Assembly: GCA_015179025.1 (NCBI GenBank)
Contig: WHUX01000177.1
Coordinates: 1-64,000, forward strand
DNA from: Terfezia claveryi
Lineage: Eukaryota > Ascomycota > Pezizomycetes > Pezizales > Pezizaceae
Direction of reading: 5' to 3'
DNA length: 64,000 nucleotides
A program made the position numbers and the translations under genes. The stretch's first letter is position 1. Every line of letters begins with the position of its first letter. Under the pieces are notes generated by a model. The model was not told the DNA's origin. It worked only from the letters and a program-made list of their open reading frames with translations, and made no database searches. Shown here piece by piece: positions 1 through 10,100 of this stretch.

Positions 1-112
1 GACTTGATAGGCTTCACCGAAGTAGACTGGTTGAAATGGGCCTACACCTTCCGATATGCCTTTTCTTTCTATATACTTCTGCCACCAAGTCCAATTGATA
101 GTTGTGTATTGC
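1..112 (-). pseudogene. LINE ORF2 fragment (downstream side of the gypsy insertion)
   Basis: This is the continuation of the non-LTR retrotransposon ORF2 whose endonuclease part lies at 6416-7109 on the same strand. If the gypsy element and one copy of its 5-bp target duplication are ignored, the minus-strand frame ending at 6416 runs straight into this segment. It stays open to the window edge, giving a Trp/Lys/Glu-rich stretch (INWTWWQKYIERKG) like the linker between the endonuclease and reverse transcriptase of LINE ORF2 proteins. The reverse transcriptase itself would lie outside the window. The assignment rests on frame continuity and element structure rather than on a recognisable domain in these 37 codons. 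Confidence 0.7.
108..112. repeat. 5-bp target-site duplication ATTGC, left copy
   Basis: ATTGC directly precedes the left LTR, and the identical ATTGC follows the right LTR at 6416-6420. Five-bp duplications are normal for Ty3/gypsy integrases. Matching copies show that the two LTRs belong to one insertion that has not recombined with another copy. Confidence 0.93.
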
Positions 113-689
113 TGTAACAACTGTGTGTTCAGTTGTCATCACCTGCGATCGCAGGTGACGGGTCATTGCCATTGTTGTCTTTGTCTTTGTCATTACCTGC
201 GATCGCAGGTGATGGGTTATCGTTATCGTTACCTTTTCCTTGGCTTCCGAGATAGGAAAGCTTATTCCCCCCATTGCCCTGACCGAGTTATGTATATATA
301 GAGCCTGTCCCTCGTACTGTCGTTGGATCCCCATCCAACGTCTTGTATATCCAATACAGGGCCTTGCTTCTCTCCACGATTAGTGCATCTCCCTTGTGCA
401 CCTCCTTGTCTCGCCTCGACTCTGTAGCCCTGCTGCCCACCCCGCGAACCTCCTGTCCTTGCCTTGCCTCACCTTGTATTTGCAGCCCAGCTGCCTCCCT
501 TGACACACGCGGCAACTGCTTCCGCGTGTCTCATGTCCCCTGCCCTCTGCCCCTCTTGCCTCTTACCCTTGCCTCCCGTCTCAGCCTCCCCCTGGTCACA
601 CATGTAGCGTTCCTACATGTGTATTATCCTAACCTTGCCCTTGCCCCGGCGTACCCCTTGGTCGCCTTGCCCCCAGAGCCGTCATTATA
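113..689 (+). repeat. Left LTR of the gypsy element (577 bp)
   Basis: The sequence matches 5839-6415 end to end at the same length. U3 contains two copies of a 16-20 bp palindrome centred on GCGATCGC (139-158 and 195-210), then a TATATATA box at 293-300. A perfect 8-bp stem with a CCCC loop (321-340) lies about where transcription should begin. The end has decayed to ATTATA, whereas the right LTR keeps GTTACA, the inverted match of the TGTAAC start. Confidence 0.95.
293..300 (+). promoter_or_regulatory. TATA box of the gypsy LTR promoter
   Basis: TATATATA lies 25-45 bp before the hairpin-forming segment 321-340 and the 9-mer 333-341. That 9-mer is complementary to the primer site after the LTR. 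The same box is present in the right LTR at about 6019-6026. Position and sequence fit a polymerase II core promoter whose R region starts near 325-335. Confidence 0.65.
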
Positions 690-691
690 CT

Positions 692-700
692 ACGTTGGAT
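692..700 (+). other. Putative self-priming primer-binding site
   Basis: ACGTTGGAT begins three bases after the LTR end. It is the exact reverse complement of ATCCAACGT at 333-341 inside the same LTR, close to the predicted 5' end of the transcript. Tf1-type chromoviruses prime minus-strand synthesis by folding the transcript's own 5' end onto the primer site, and this arrangement fits that. No adjacent TGG-led match to a tRNA 3' end is obvious. The exact transcription start is inferred. Confidence 0.6.
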
Positions 701-725
701 CTTATCGACCAACTGGTACGCTGTC

Positions 726-1919
726 ATGTCTGGAATCCCTCCACCCGCTGTCAGGTTTCAAACCTGGAGGAGCTCCCCCATACCCTCAGGCTTGAACGAG
801 TTGAATGCCTACCGTCGAGAAATCATCGACATCTTCGAGGCCATGGATGCCATCGGGGCCGAACTCGGCAACAGCCTGGCCGTGGCTGAAAACAGCCTGG
901 CCGTGGCTGAACAAAAATTGAGATCCGCCGACGAAGAGATCACGGTCCTCCAGACCGATCTCGACCATCTGAACCTTGCCTTAGCCAGCGAACGGACTAT
1001 GGTCCAAAACCTCAGCCGCGCCTTAGGGAACCTTGCAATACCAACAGCAGCCAGTAGCAACAAGACCGAAAGCATTCCAACACCCCCCAAGTTCAATGGG
1101 GACCGGGTTCGCCTACGAGCCTGGAAAAATGCTGTCAATTTCAAGCTGAATGGGGATTCTGCCAGATTCCCGTCAGAACAACATCGACTGGCATACGTTT
1201 TCACCTTGCTGGAGGGGAAAGCTTGTGACCAGATCCAGCCATATGTCCTCGAAACCGGAATCAAGCTTGACGATATCTCGGCCCTTTTCACAGTCCTGAA
1301 TAGGGCGTTCGGGGACCCCGATGCCGTTGGCACTGCCAGTAGAGCCCTCCGAACCCTCAGGCAGAAAAACACCGATCTGTCCACTTATGTGGCAGAATTC
1401 TCGAGATTGGCGGCGGAGGTCCGATGGAATGACCAGTCCAAACTAGAGCAATTCCAGGAAGGGCTAAATGACGAAATCCAGCAGGCTATGGTCAGCCTCC
1501 CAGAAGCCAAAACCCTTGACAAATTCATTGACCAGGCTTCCCGGGTAGAATAGTGGATGTCCCGGCTCCGCAACCGCCCCACGTACAGGCCAGCACCCCA
1601 TCTCCCACAGCCTCAGCCTCAGCCTCAGCAATACCATACCACCAAAATAGCGGCCCCTGTCCCTGCCAATAAGCCAGCCCACCCTTCGTTTGTGGCCGGA
1701 GGAGCTACCCCTATGGACCTATCATCGGGAAGGCCTTGACTAACCCAGGAGGAAAGGGACCGCCGCCGCACTAATGGGTTGTGCATTGCGTGTGGAAAAG
1801 GGGACCACTTTATTGCGGCATGTCCCCTCCGAAAAAACCGCCCCCTGGCTGCTCATGCCATCTCCGAGTCACGGATCGAGGAAGTTGAAGAGTCGGGAAA
1901 AGGGGAGTCCCTTGCCTAG
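726..1919 (+). pseudogene. gag: Gypsy gag (capsid/nucleocapsid), with two internal nonsense codons
   Basis: The frame opens at ATG 726. It encodes a coiled-coil-like N-terminus containing a short in-frame duplication (NSLAVAE twice), then a retrotransposon-gag region (PKFNGDRVRLRAWKNAV onward). A CCHC zinc knuckle (CIACGKGDHFIAAC) follows near 1778-1820. Stops interrupt it at 1551 (TAG) and 1737 (TGA), and the frame continues clearly after each. The TAG at 1917 is probably the natural gag terminus because pol is already open in the -1 frame there. Both internal stops are one C-to-T or G-to-A step from a sense codon. Gag would assemble virus-like particles and bind the element RNA. Confidence 0.85.
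1895..1901 (+). promoter_or_regulatory. Candidate -1 ribosomal frameshift heptamer GGGAAAA
   Basis: In the gag frame the codons read TCG GGA AAA GGG, so the heptamer has the X_XXY_YYZ layout. It lies in the only overlap where pol is open in the -1 frame (1889-1919), 16 bases before the gag stop. Slippage here would fuse Gag to the protease-bearing Pol frame. A downstream stimulatory structure was not worked out. Confidence 0.5.
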
Positions 1920-4900
1920 TTACTGACACTAGCAAGGGACCTGCCCAGGGTCATTTATCTTTGTCTGCGTTTTCTTTGCCCGCACCTATGTCTGTTGATG
2001 AATCTCGCTTGTTTGGCGAGCATTTTGTAGTACTAATAACTGTTAAATTCAATGGTAAAACAGTGGTAACATCAGCTCTCATAGATTGTGGTGCTTCGGG
2101 AATTGCATTCATTGATCAGACCTTCGTCAGTAAAAATTCCATACCAACCTCCAAGTTAAAGACCCCCCGTCTTCTCGACGTCATTGATGGCCGCCCCATC
2201 TCTTCTGGGGCTATTACCGACCTCGCATGTCTGCCCAGTGCCATTGGAGACCATTCGGAGGACCTCCCAATGTTCGTGACAAAGCTCAAATACCCGATTG
2301 TACTCGGAATCCCGTAGCTGAGAATCCATGATGTATCAGTTAGCTTCGGCTCTTATACCCTGCAGTTCAACAGCCAGTATTACAAAAAGCACTGCGGGAA
2401 TCCAAGGGCTACCGTTACTGGGCTGTGTGCCTTGCCACCCCCGATAATGCACCCGATCCAGGTGGCACACCCGTCCGCGCACATCAATGCCAATTCCCTT
2501 GTTCCCCCTGTCCCCCCCGTACCCCCTGTCCCTCCCGCGTCTCCTGGCTCTCCTGGTCCCCCAAAGTCCCTCAACATTAGCTTTATCGGGGCAGGGGCTT
2601 TCGCTTACCTCACCAGGAGGCACAAGCTGAAGGCTCATACTCTGTCCATATATGAGGTAAATCTGGAGATTGGTAAGACCCAGTCGAAGGAGGAGTGGAA
2701 GTCCATGGTCCCGGACGAATACCACGAATTCATCGACCTGTTCTCGGAAAAGGCCGCAGAAAAACTCGCACCCCACCGGCCATATGACCACATGATTCCA
2801 CTGATAGAGGGTAAAACCCCTCCCTATGGGCCCCTCTACGGAATGTCCTGGTTGGAGCTGGAAGCTTTGAAGAAATACTTGGAGGAAAACCTCAACAAGA
2901 GCTTCATTCGCCACAGCTCCTCACCAGCGGGTGCCCCAATGCTTTTCGTGAAGAAATCGGACAGCTCTCTCCGGTTGTGTATTGATTACCGGGGCCTAAA
3001 CGAGATAATGGTCAAAAACAGGTACCCCCTACCCCTAATCCAGGAGACATTAGCCAGGCTTTCCAAGGCAAAATAGTTCACCAAATTGGACTTGAGAGGG
3101 GCGTACAACCTGGTACGGATCACTGAGGGGGAGGAGTGGAAAACTGCCTTCCGGACATGTTACGGCCACTTCGAGTACAACGTCATGCCCTTCGGCTTGA
3201 CCAATGCCCCGGCCTCTTTCCAACACTTTATTAACGACACTCTGCGAGACTTCCTGGACGTGTTCTGCACGGCTTACCTCAATGATATCTTGATCTATTC
3301 AGATACTCTGGCAGAGCACAAAATCCATGTCAGGCAAGTCTTGGAGAAGCTGGAGCAGGCTGGGCTGTACCTTAAGCCTGAAAAATGCGAATTCCACGTC
3401 TAAGAGGTGAAGTACCTGGGCTTGATCATAACTACGGAAGGTATTAGGATGGACCCCGCCAAAGTTGCTGCAATCCAAGAGTGGGAAACCCCAGCCAATT
3501 TGAAGGATGTGCAGGCCTTCCTAGGATTTGCCAACTTCTACCGCCGATTTATCCTGGAATACTTAAGAATCACGACACCCCTGATGGCCTTGACAAAAAC
3601 GAAGGTAGAAGCTGGCTCACACCTGACAAAAAGAGCCTTTCACTGGAATCCAGAAGCCCAATCCGCCTTTCAGAACCTCAAGGAAGCCTTCTGCTCAGCC
3701 CCAATCCTGGCCCATTTTGACCCTGATAGCGAGTGCATCGTGGAAACGGACGCCTCCGACTATGTCTCCGCCGGAATCCTGTCCCAGTATGTCGATGGAG
3801 TCCTCCACCCAGTGGCCTATTTCTCCAAAAAGCACTCCCCGGCGGAGTGTAATTACGAAATCTATGATAAGGAGTTAATGGCCATTGTGCGAGCATTCGA
3901 AGAATGGAGACCACACCTGGAATCGGCAAAGGGGGTTATCGAGGTCCTCTCTGACTATAAGAACCTAGAGTACTTCACAACCACCAAATTGCTAAATCGC
4001 CGACAGGCTAGGTGGTCGGAATTCCTCTCTCGGTTTAACTTCAAGATAAGGTATCGGCCGGGAAAGGCTGGGGGTAAGCCGGATGCACTGACCAGGAGAT
4101 CAAGAGATCTCCCTAAAGGGGGGGATGAAAGGCTGAAGTACCAGAATCAGGTGGTACTGAAACCCGAAAATCTCGACCTGGCGGCCAATACCCTTGCAGA
4201 AGCTGAAGCTGAGGCTGAGGCTGATGTGGAAGCTAAGGCTGACCTCCGACAACTAGTGAGACAGGTATATAAGGACGACCCCCTGGCCAAGGAAATTATC
4301 ACTGCAGTGGATTCTGGCCAGCGCCGCCACCCCAAGATCTCCCTAGCCGAGTGTACCATCCAGGAAGGCCTCCTCTACCACCTCGAATGGCTGTATGTGC
4401 CAGAAGGAGAGCTGCGCCTTCGATTGATCAAGGAACACCATGACAGCCTGGTTGCAGGTCACCCTGAAGTAGCCAAAACGTTAGAGCTTCTGGCTAGGGA
4501 ATACACATGGATTGACTAACGGAAGGACGTGGAGCGGTACGTATGGAACTGCCACGTTTGCAAGCGTGCTAAGCCTGTCCGCCATGCCCCATATGGGACC
4601 CTGAAACCTCTGGATATCCCTGATCGGCCGTGGCTGCACTTGACTATGGACTTCGTGACAGGGTTGCCAGAAGATTTGGGGTTCAATGCCATCTTGATGG
4701 TGGTAGATCGGTTGACGAAAATGAGGCATGTTATACCTTACCGGGACACCTGCTCTGCCCCAGAGTTAGCCAACCTCTACCTCAACAATGTATTCCGATA
4801 CCATGGCCTTCCTGAGTCGATCGTATCCGACCGTGGCCCTCAGTTTACCTCAGAATTCTAGCAAGCCTTCTGCGAACTTCTAGGAATCAAAGTACGCCTG

Positions 4901-5698
4901 TCAACGGCATATCACCCCCAGACGGACGGCCAATCGGAGAAGATGAACGCCATTATAGAGCAATATCTACGGGCCTTTGTCAATTACCAGCAGGATAACT
5001 GGGTTTCGTTGCTGGCCACTTGCGAATTCGCCGCGAACAACCAGTTCTTGGAATCCTCCAAAACCTCCCCTTTCCTGGCTAATTACGGTTGGCACCCCCG
5101 GTTCGTGGATGCCCTAGTGCCCCTGCAAAAAGCCCACCCCCCAGCTAAGGAGTTCGCGGTTGGAATCGCTGAACTCCACCGTACCCTGAAAGCCGAGCTG
5201 GGATATGCGCAAGCCCAGCAAGCTGAGTATGCCAATGGATCACAGTTGCCAGCCCCTAGATATCAGCCAGGAGACAAGGTATGGCTCTCCAGCAGGCACT
5301 TCCGAACGGAACGGCCATCTCACAAGCTGGATCACAAGTTCCTAGGCCCCTATAAGGTGTTAGCAGCTGTGGGCACTCATGCTTATCGGCTGAGGTTTCC
5401 CAAGGATATTAAGCGCCATCCGGTCGTTCATGTCTCGGAGATCGAGCCAGCCGCTGACGATCCCCTTCCTGGGCAAAAGCACCCCCCACCTCTTCCAGTG
5501 GTGATCGCAGGTGAAGAGGAGTGGGAGGTTGAGGAGGTACTGGACTCAAGGAAACGCTACGGACGAGTTCAGTATAAGGTCAAGTGGTTAGGGGATGAGG
5601 AGACTACCTGGCAACCTGCGGAGAACTTGAAAAATGCGTAGGATTTGGTCACCCTGTTCCACCAACGATACTCGAGGAAGCCTCACCCAGTTGAATGA
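1902..5698 (+). pseudogene. pol: Gypsy pol: protease, RT, RNase H, integrase, chromodomain; multiple nonsense lesions
   Basis: The pol frame runs in the -1 register relative to gag. In order it has an aspartic protease (ALIDCGASG near 2080), reverse transcriptase (LDLRGAYN near 3090, [13 protein letters not shown]), RNase H (VETDASDY near 3745), integrase zinc finger (HHDSLVAGH...CHVC) and integrase core (MDFVTGLP, VSDRGPQF, TAYHPQTDGQSE). A chromodomain (EVEEVLDSR...VKWLGDEETTWQPAENL) follows near 5530-5640. In-frame stops sit at 2315, 3074, 3401, 4517, 4859 and 5639. The likely natural stop is TGA at 5696. The RT catalytic box reads YLND instead of YLDD. Every lesion is explained by C-to-T or G-to-A change, so this copy cannot make active enzymes. 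Confidence 0.92.
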
Positions 5699-5825
5699 TG
5701 TCAGACCTTTTGCATTCTTATTGTTGTTTGAAGTTGGGGTTCTTGTTTCTACCATTGTTGTTGTCTTCTGTGTTGATTTTGCCGGTTATCCTGCCCAGGC
5801 CTCCTAGTCGCTGGAGCTCCAGCCT

Positions 5826-5838
5826 AAAGGGGGGATAG
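5826..5838 (+). other. Polypurine tract for plus-strand priming
   Basis: AAAGGGGGGATAG directly abuts the TG of the right LTR, the expected position and composition for the purine primer left by RNase H in LTR retrotransposons. Confidence 0.85.
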
Positions 5839-6415
5839 TGTAACAACCGTGTGTTCAGTTGTCATCACCTGCGATCGCAGGTGACGGGTCATTGCCATTG
5901 TTGTCTTTGTCTTTGTCATCACCTGCGATCACAGGTGATGGGTTATCGTTATCGTTACCTTTTCCTTGGCTTCCGAGATAGAGAAGCTTATTCCCCCCAT
6001 TGCCCTGACCGAGTTATGTATATATAGAGCCTGTCCCTTGTACTGTCGTTGGATCCCCATCCAATGTCTTGTATATCCAATACAGGGCCTTGCTTCTCTC
6101 CACGATTGGTGCATCTCCCTTGTGCACCTCCTTGTCTTACCTCGACTCTGCAGCCCTGCTGCCCACCCCGCGAACCTCCTGTCCTTGCCTTGCCTCGCCT
6201 TGTGTTTGCAGCCCAGCTGCCTCCCTTGATACACGCGGCAACTGCTTCCGCATGTCTCGTGTCCCCTGCCCTCTGCCTCTCTTGCCTCTTGCCCTTGCCT
6301 CCCGTCTCAGCCTCCCCCTGGTCACACACGTAGCGTTCCTACGTGTATGTTATCCTAGCCTTGCCCTTGCCCCAGCGTACCCCTTGGTCACCTTGCCCCC
6401 AGAGCTGTCGTTACA
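5839..6415 (+). repeat. Right LTR of the gypsy element (577 bp)
   Basis: It begins TGTAAC directly after the polypurine tract and ends GTTACA, a perfect inverted terminus. Hand alignment with the left LTR gives equal length, no gaps, and about 28 substitutions (about 5%), all transitions in both directions. Its second U3 palindrome is broken by a G-to-A change, and the primer-complement 9-mer is ATCCAATGT here instead of ATCCAACGT. Confidence 0.95.
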
Positions 6416-6420
6416 ATTGC
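6416..6420. repeat. 5-bp target-site duplication ATTGC, right copy
   Basis: Identical to 108-112, immediately after the right LTR. Confidence 0.93.
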
Positions 6421-7109
6421 CGTACTTCTGGTATGGTGGTGTTGATATATCCTGATATAACTACGTGGTCTGATCCGATCCACGACAGGTGTAGTGGTGA
6501 CTCTTTCCAAGAGATCTCCATCCCTTTGAAAACCAAATCTAAAAGACTTTTACTGGTACCTCGTTGGAATGAGTGTACTTGGTAGTGGACCATCTAAATG
6601 AGGTGGTTGGAATATGACCATTCCTGTAGTGTATTCCCACGGTTTGTTGTCTAGCCCCCCCATAATGGGTGATGGGCGTTGAAGTCTCCCATTATTAGTG
6701 AGTGGGTGCCAATGGGTATTTGGTTGAGTTCCAACTCGAGTACTGAAGTTGAATCTTTTCCATTGAAGTAAATGCCTGTGACTGTGATTAAGCCGAGCTT
6801 TATCTGGTTGGTGTTGTGACTAACATTCCAGCAGGATGCTTTGTTGTGCCTGTTGGCTACATAACCTGCGATTCTGCTATGACTATGTAGGGTGGAGATG
6901 TGTCTAAAGCTCAGGTGGTTGGTTGTTCGTACTCCCTCTGAGGTATTGTAGATTACCGGTTCTCCTATGAAGATGATGTCTGCTTCCTTATTGCTTTCTA
7001 GGAAAGTATGGGTGTTGATCCCACTATTGTTAACATTGCAATACGAAACTAGTACTCGGCCTTTCCTCCTCTTTTCCTTTCCTTTGCTGTTTGTGTTGTT
7101 AGTATTCAT
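6416..7109 (-). pseudogene. LINE ORF2, N-terminal endonuclease domain
   Basis: An EEP/AP-like endonuclease carries the expected catalytic blocks in order: the DIIFIGEP glutamate, TGIYFNG, GDFNAHHPLWGG (Asp/Asn/His), SKSLLDLVF and the final GSDHVVI (Ser-Asp-His). Such domains nick target DNA for target-primed reverse transcription. The likely start is ATG 7109, which overlaps the ORF1 stop. Two TAG codons (6653-6651 and 6596-6594) interrupt an otherwise conserved stretch between the GDFN and DLVF motifs in the same frame. Both are compatible with C-to-T or G-to-A mutation. The frame then meets the gypsy target site at 6416. Confidence 0.85.
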
Positions 7110-10100
7110 CTTCTCGTTGCTTTCCCTTGCAGGCTTTGTTGTTGGAGTACCGAGGCCTATTGCTTTGGTGTCTCTCATCGTTTATGCGACGGTAGCAACT
7201 TTCTGAGTTATGGTTGTTGAGGTTGCAGTAGGTGCAGTGGGACTCGTGAGGGATCGGGATAGGACTGAATGTTGGGCGTGACTCTGAGACTGTGTGGCCT
7301 AGGGTGTTTATGTAGAAGGCCTTATCCTTGTGGCGTTCGTAGATAAAGACCTGTAGCTTGTCCTTTCCCGAGAGAGGGATAGGGATGGGGGAATCAAGTC
7401 TTGCCAAATCCTTCCTATATATTGAGAATCTGAGGAAGCATGTCTTTCCTGAGTAGCTATCCCCTCTGTTTCTGTCTCTGACTAACCATTTGGGTGACCG
7501 GACCGCTAGTGGAAGGCCTAACGACTGAGCAATCTCTTTTGCCCTATTGTAAGCCTGTTCTCCCTTCTCTCCAGACAGACCAGGGATGACCAGCTCAATT
7601 GTTTCCCGATTGATTGAGACTACCTCCTCATCCGGGGGGTGAGTTGTTGACAGGAAGAGTTCTTTCCTCAGGGTTGCTATCATATGTATGATTTCTGTAT
7701 TTGATGTATTGGCCGGATGCGTGATCGTTACCTCTCTCTCGGTAGGGTAAGACTTGAACCCTTCTACCTTAACTGCCTTGATACTGCCCTTGAGTATCCT
7801 GTCCGATTTCGTATTAAAGCATTGGACAAATCTGTCCTTCCAATCGGTGCCGCTTGGAAGTTTCGTACAGTTGCCTAAGAGTACTCGGCTGAGGGTATCT
7901 TGATGGTGTGGGATGGGTGTGACCTCTGAATATCTAGTTGGAGGTGCGGTTCCTCCTTCGTATGGGTAGATTCTTTTTGCTGGTTTCTGTGGTGTATTGG
8001 GGACTATGGGTGCCATCCTGGACATTTCAATGGCTGATGAGAATGCTGTAATTCTATCCTCGTGTTCCTTGATTGTCCCTTCTTTGAACTTCGCCGCTGC
8101 TGCGTAAGTCCATTTCGGCAGTGGGTTAACTCTCCGAAGCTTCATAGCTGGCATGCCTTTCCTTGTTGTGGCATTTGTTGCGCTTCTGTTCCTGTCGATG
8201 GTTACGTGTGGGGCCTCGTCTTTCCTGTAACTCGGTGTGGCTTGTAGCTCTCCCTCTACAACTATCCTGTACTCCTCTTCACTGTATGTGGTTTCTGCAT
8301 CCGAGTCCTGGCTTTCGATTTCTTTGACTGCATTCTTTAGTCTGAACCGAGTTCTAGGTGACCTGTTCTCGTCACTGCCTGTTTCCTTCATATCATCTAG
8401 TAACCCTTTTTTCCCTGCTCTATCTAAAAGCCTGCCTTGTTGGATTACGAACTCTGAAACTAGGACCTCTTCCGCCTCTTCTTCTGAATCCGATGCTAAG
8501 TCCCAGTCCTGGTGTAACGTCGGAGGGGTTGTACTAGGCGTATCGGTCTTCTTACCAGTGTTGTCTCTTTTCTTCAGGGGCCCCCATGCGGTCGCCTTGG
8601 TCGCCGGAGATGCTTGTGGTCGTTTGGGTAGAGATGATGGTGGGGGTGGTGTCTTGTTTGTTGATCCCGTTGGTTGTGGGACAAAGGTTTGGGGAGGGTT
8701 CAGTGCTCCTAATAAGCGACGCCTGCTTGTGTGCACTTTTGCTAGGTCTTTTGCTTTGCCTTGCTCCTCCGCCGCTGCCTTTACCTCTGCTTTCCGGTAT
8801 CTTTCTTTGTGTTCGGCCGTTGCCTTGAGGTTCCTGTTTACTGTGTCGACCGTATCTTCCATCATTGATGTTGTAATCTCCTCGCAAGCTTTGCTGCCGT
8901 TCCTCATGGGTGAGTCGGTGCCTGGCTCAGGTGATATCAATCCTGCTTCTTTGGCGGCTCCTTTGTTCCCCCCCTTTCCCCCTTTCGGAGACTCTAGGAT
9001 GTGTTTTTTGGAGCTTTCTCTCTCCTTTTCCCCCTTTTGCGGTTTTGGGAGGATTTTGGGGGTGGTGGTTGCCTTTGTGAACGGCATTAAATTAACTGTT
9101 GGTGGGGCCTTGGCCCCTCCGCATTCTCGTGAGGCGCCATTGTGAGCGTGCTGACTGCAGTTGAGAGTCGGGTTCTTGGTTTCTTTGTTGCACGTGATGG
9201 TGTTGCCTGTCATCGATGAGTCTTCCTTTGGAGGTGCCGAAATGGTGCCGGCAGGGAGAGGGAGAGCTGGTTCTATAGAGGGTGTTGGTCGTGGGGAGGG
9301 GCTCGGGGTATCCTGTATGTTACTTAGGTCTATAACTTCGGGAGAGGGGGTTGAGATTATTGCCAATAGTCCTCCTGTAGTTGCCAATGGTGTGCCTCGG
9401 GGAGGTGGTGGTGGTATGTATGGTGGTGAGAGTGGTGACATCGAGCGGCTTCCAAACACAGGCGAAGCGACTGGTGGTGGTATGTATGGTGGTGAGAGTG
9501 GTGACATCGAGCGGCTTCCAAACACCGACGAAGCGGCTGATGACCGGCCAGCATTATATGGGTGTAGCTTGGATGCTTCGATTGTCTTTTTGATAATGTT
9601 GACGTCCTTATGTAGTTCCCCTATAGCCTCGTATATTTTGAGTCTGTCCTCAGAGTCTTTTGCCCTAGATGCCGCCCCCTCCTCCCTGATTGCTGCCACT
9701 GCCATGTTGAGACTTGCCATGAGTCGGCCCTGTATAAGGGTCAGCTCCGTGCCCTGGGCTCTCATGTGTGTGTTGAATGTCTTCGCTAGGTCCTCGTACG
9801 CCCTGGTGGTTGCTTCTTGTGCGGTGGCTATATTGCGGAGGCCTTCCTTGGTCTCGGTCCTTTGCGTCTCGCAATGGTTTGAAACATCGTTCGCGATTTG
9901 GACTAGGATTATGCTATGTGCCTCTGTCTTCTCTCTCTCTTCTTTGCTTATCTCTGCTAGCTGTGAAACACTATGGGACACTTCGGACATGGTCTTCTGG
10001 ACTATAACCTCCATTTGATCAAAGCGGTCCCCTTCCAGAGCTGACCTGCTATCCCAGTCCTTAATCGAGTCGTCCTGGCTCCTTGTTTCATAGCTATCAT

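Larger units (their letters stand above)
113..6415 (+). mobile_element. Complete Ty3/gypsy chromovirus retrotransposon, mutationally inactivated
   Basis: The order is 577-bp LTR, primer site, gag, -1 overlap, pol (protease, reverse transcriptase, RNase H, integrase, chromodomain), polypurine tract, 577-bp LTR. It is flanked by the 5-bp direct repeat ATTGC and begins TGTAAC and ends GTTACA (right LTR). The integrase carries a C-terminal chromodomain, which places it among chromoviruses. The coding frames are interrupted by about eight TAG/TAA/TGA codons at conserved positions, so it is non-autonomous now. It sits inside ORF2 of a LINE element. All 28 differences I count between the LTRs are transitions, pointing to RIP-like or methylation-linked deamination after insertion. 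Confidence 0.95.

Noticed and set aside
696..715. tRNA primer-binding site starting TGGATCTTATC
   Set aside because: It is offset from the LTR end and does not resemble a familiar tRNA 3' end; the adjacent exact complement to the LTR transcript start fits self-priming better.
8237..10018. Long plus-strand frames opposite LINE ORF1 (302 and 285 codons)
   Set aside because: They are antisense shadows of ORF1: no motif, low-complexity Val/Ser/Leu composition, and ORF1 has a zinc knuckle and joins ORF2.
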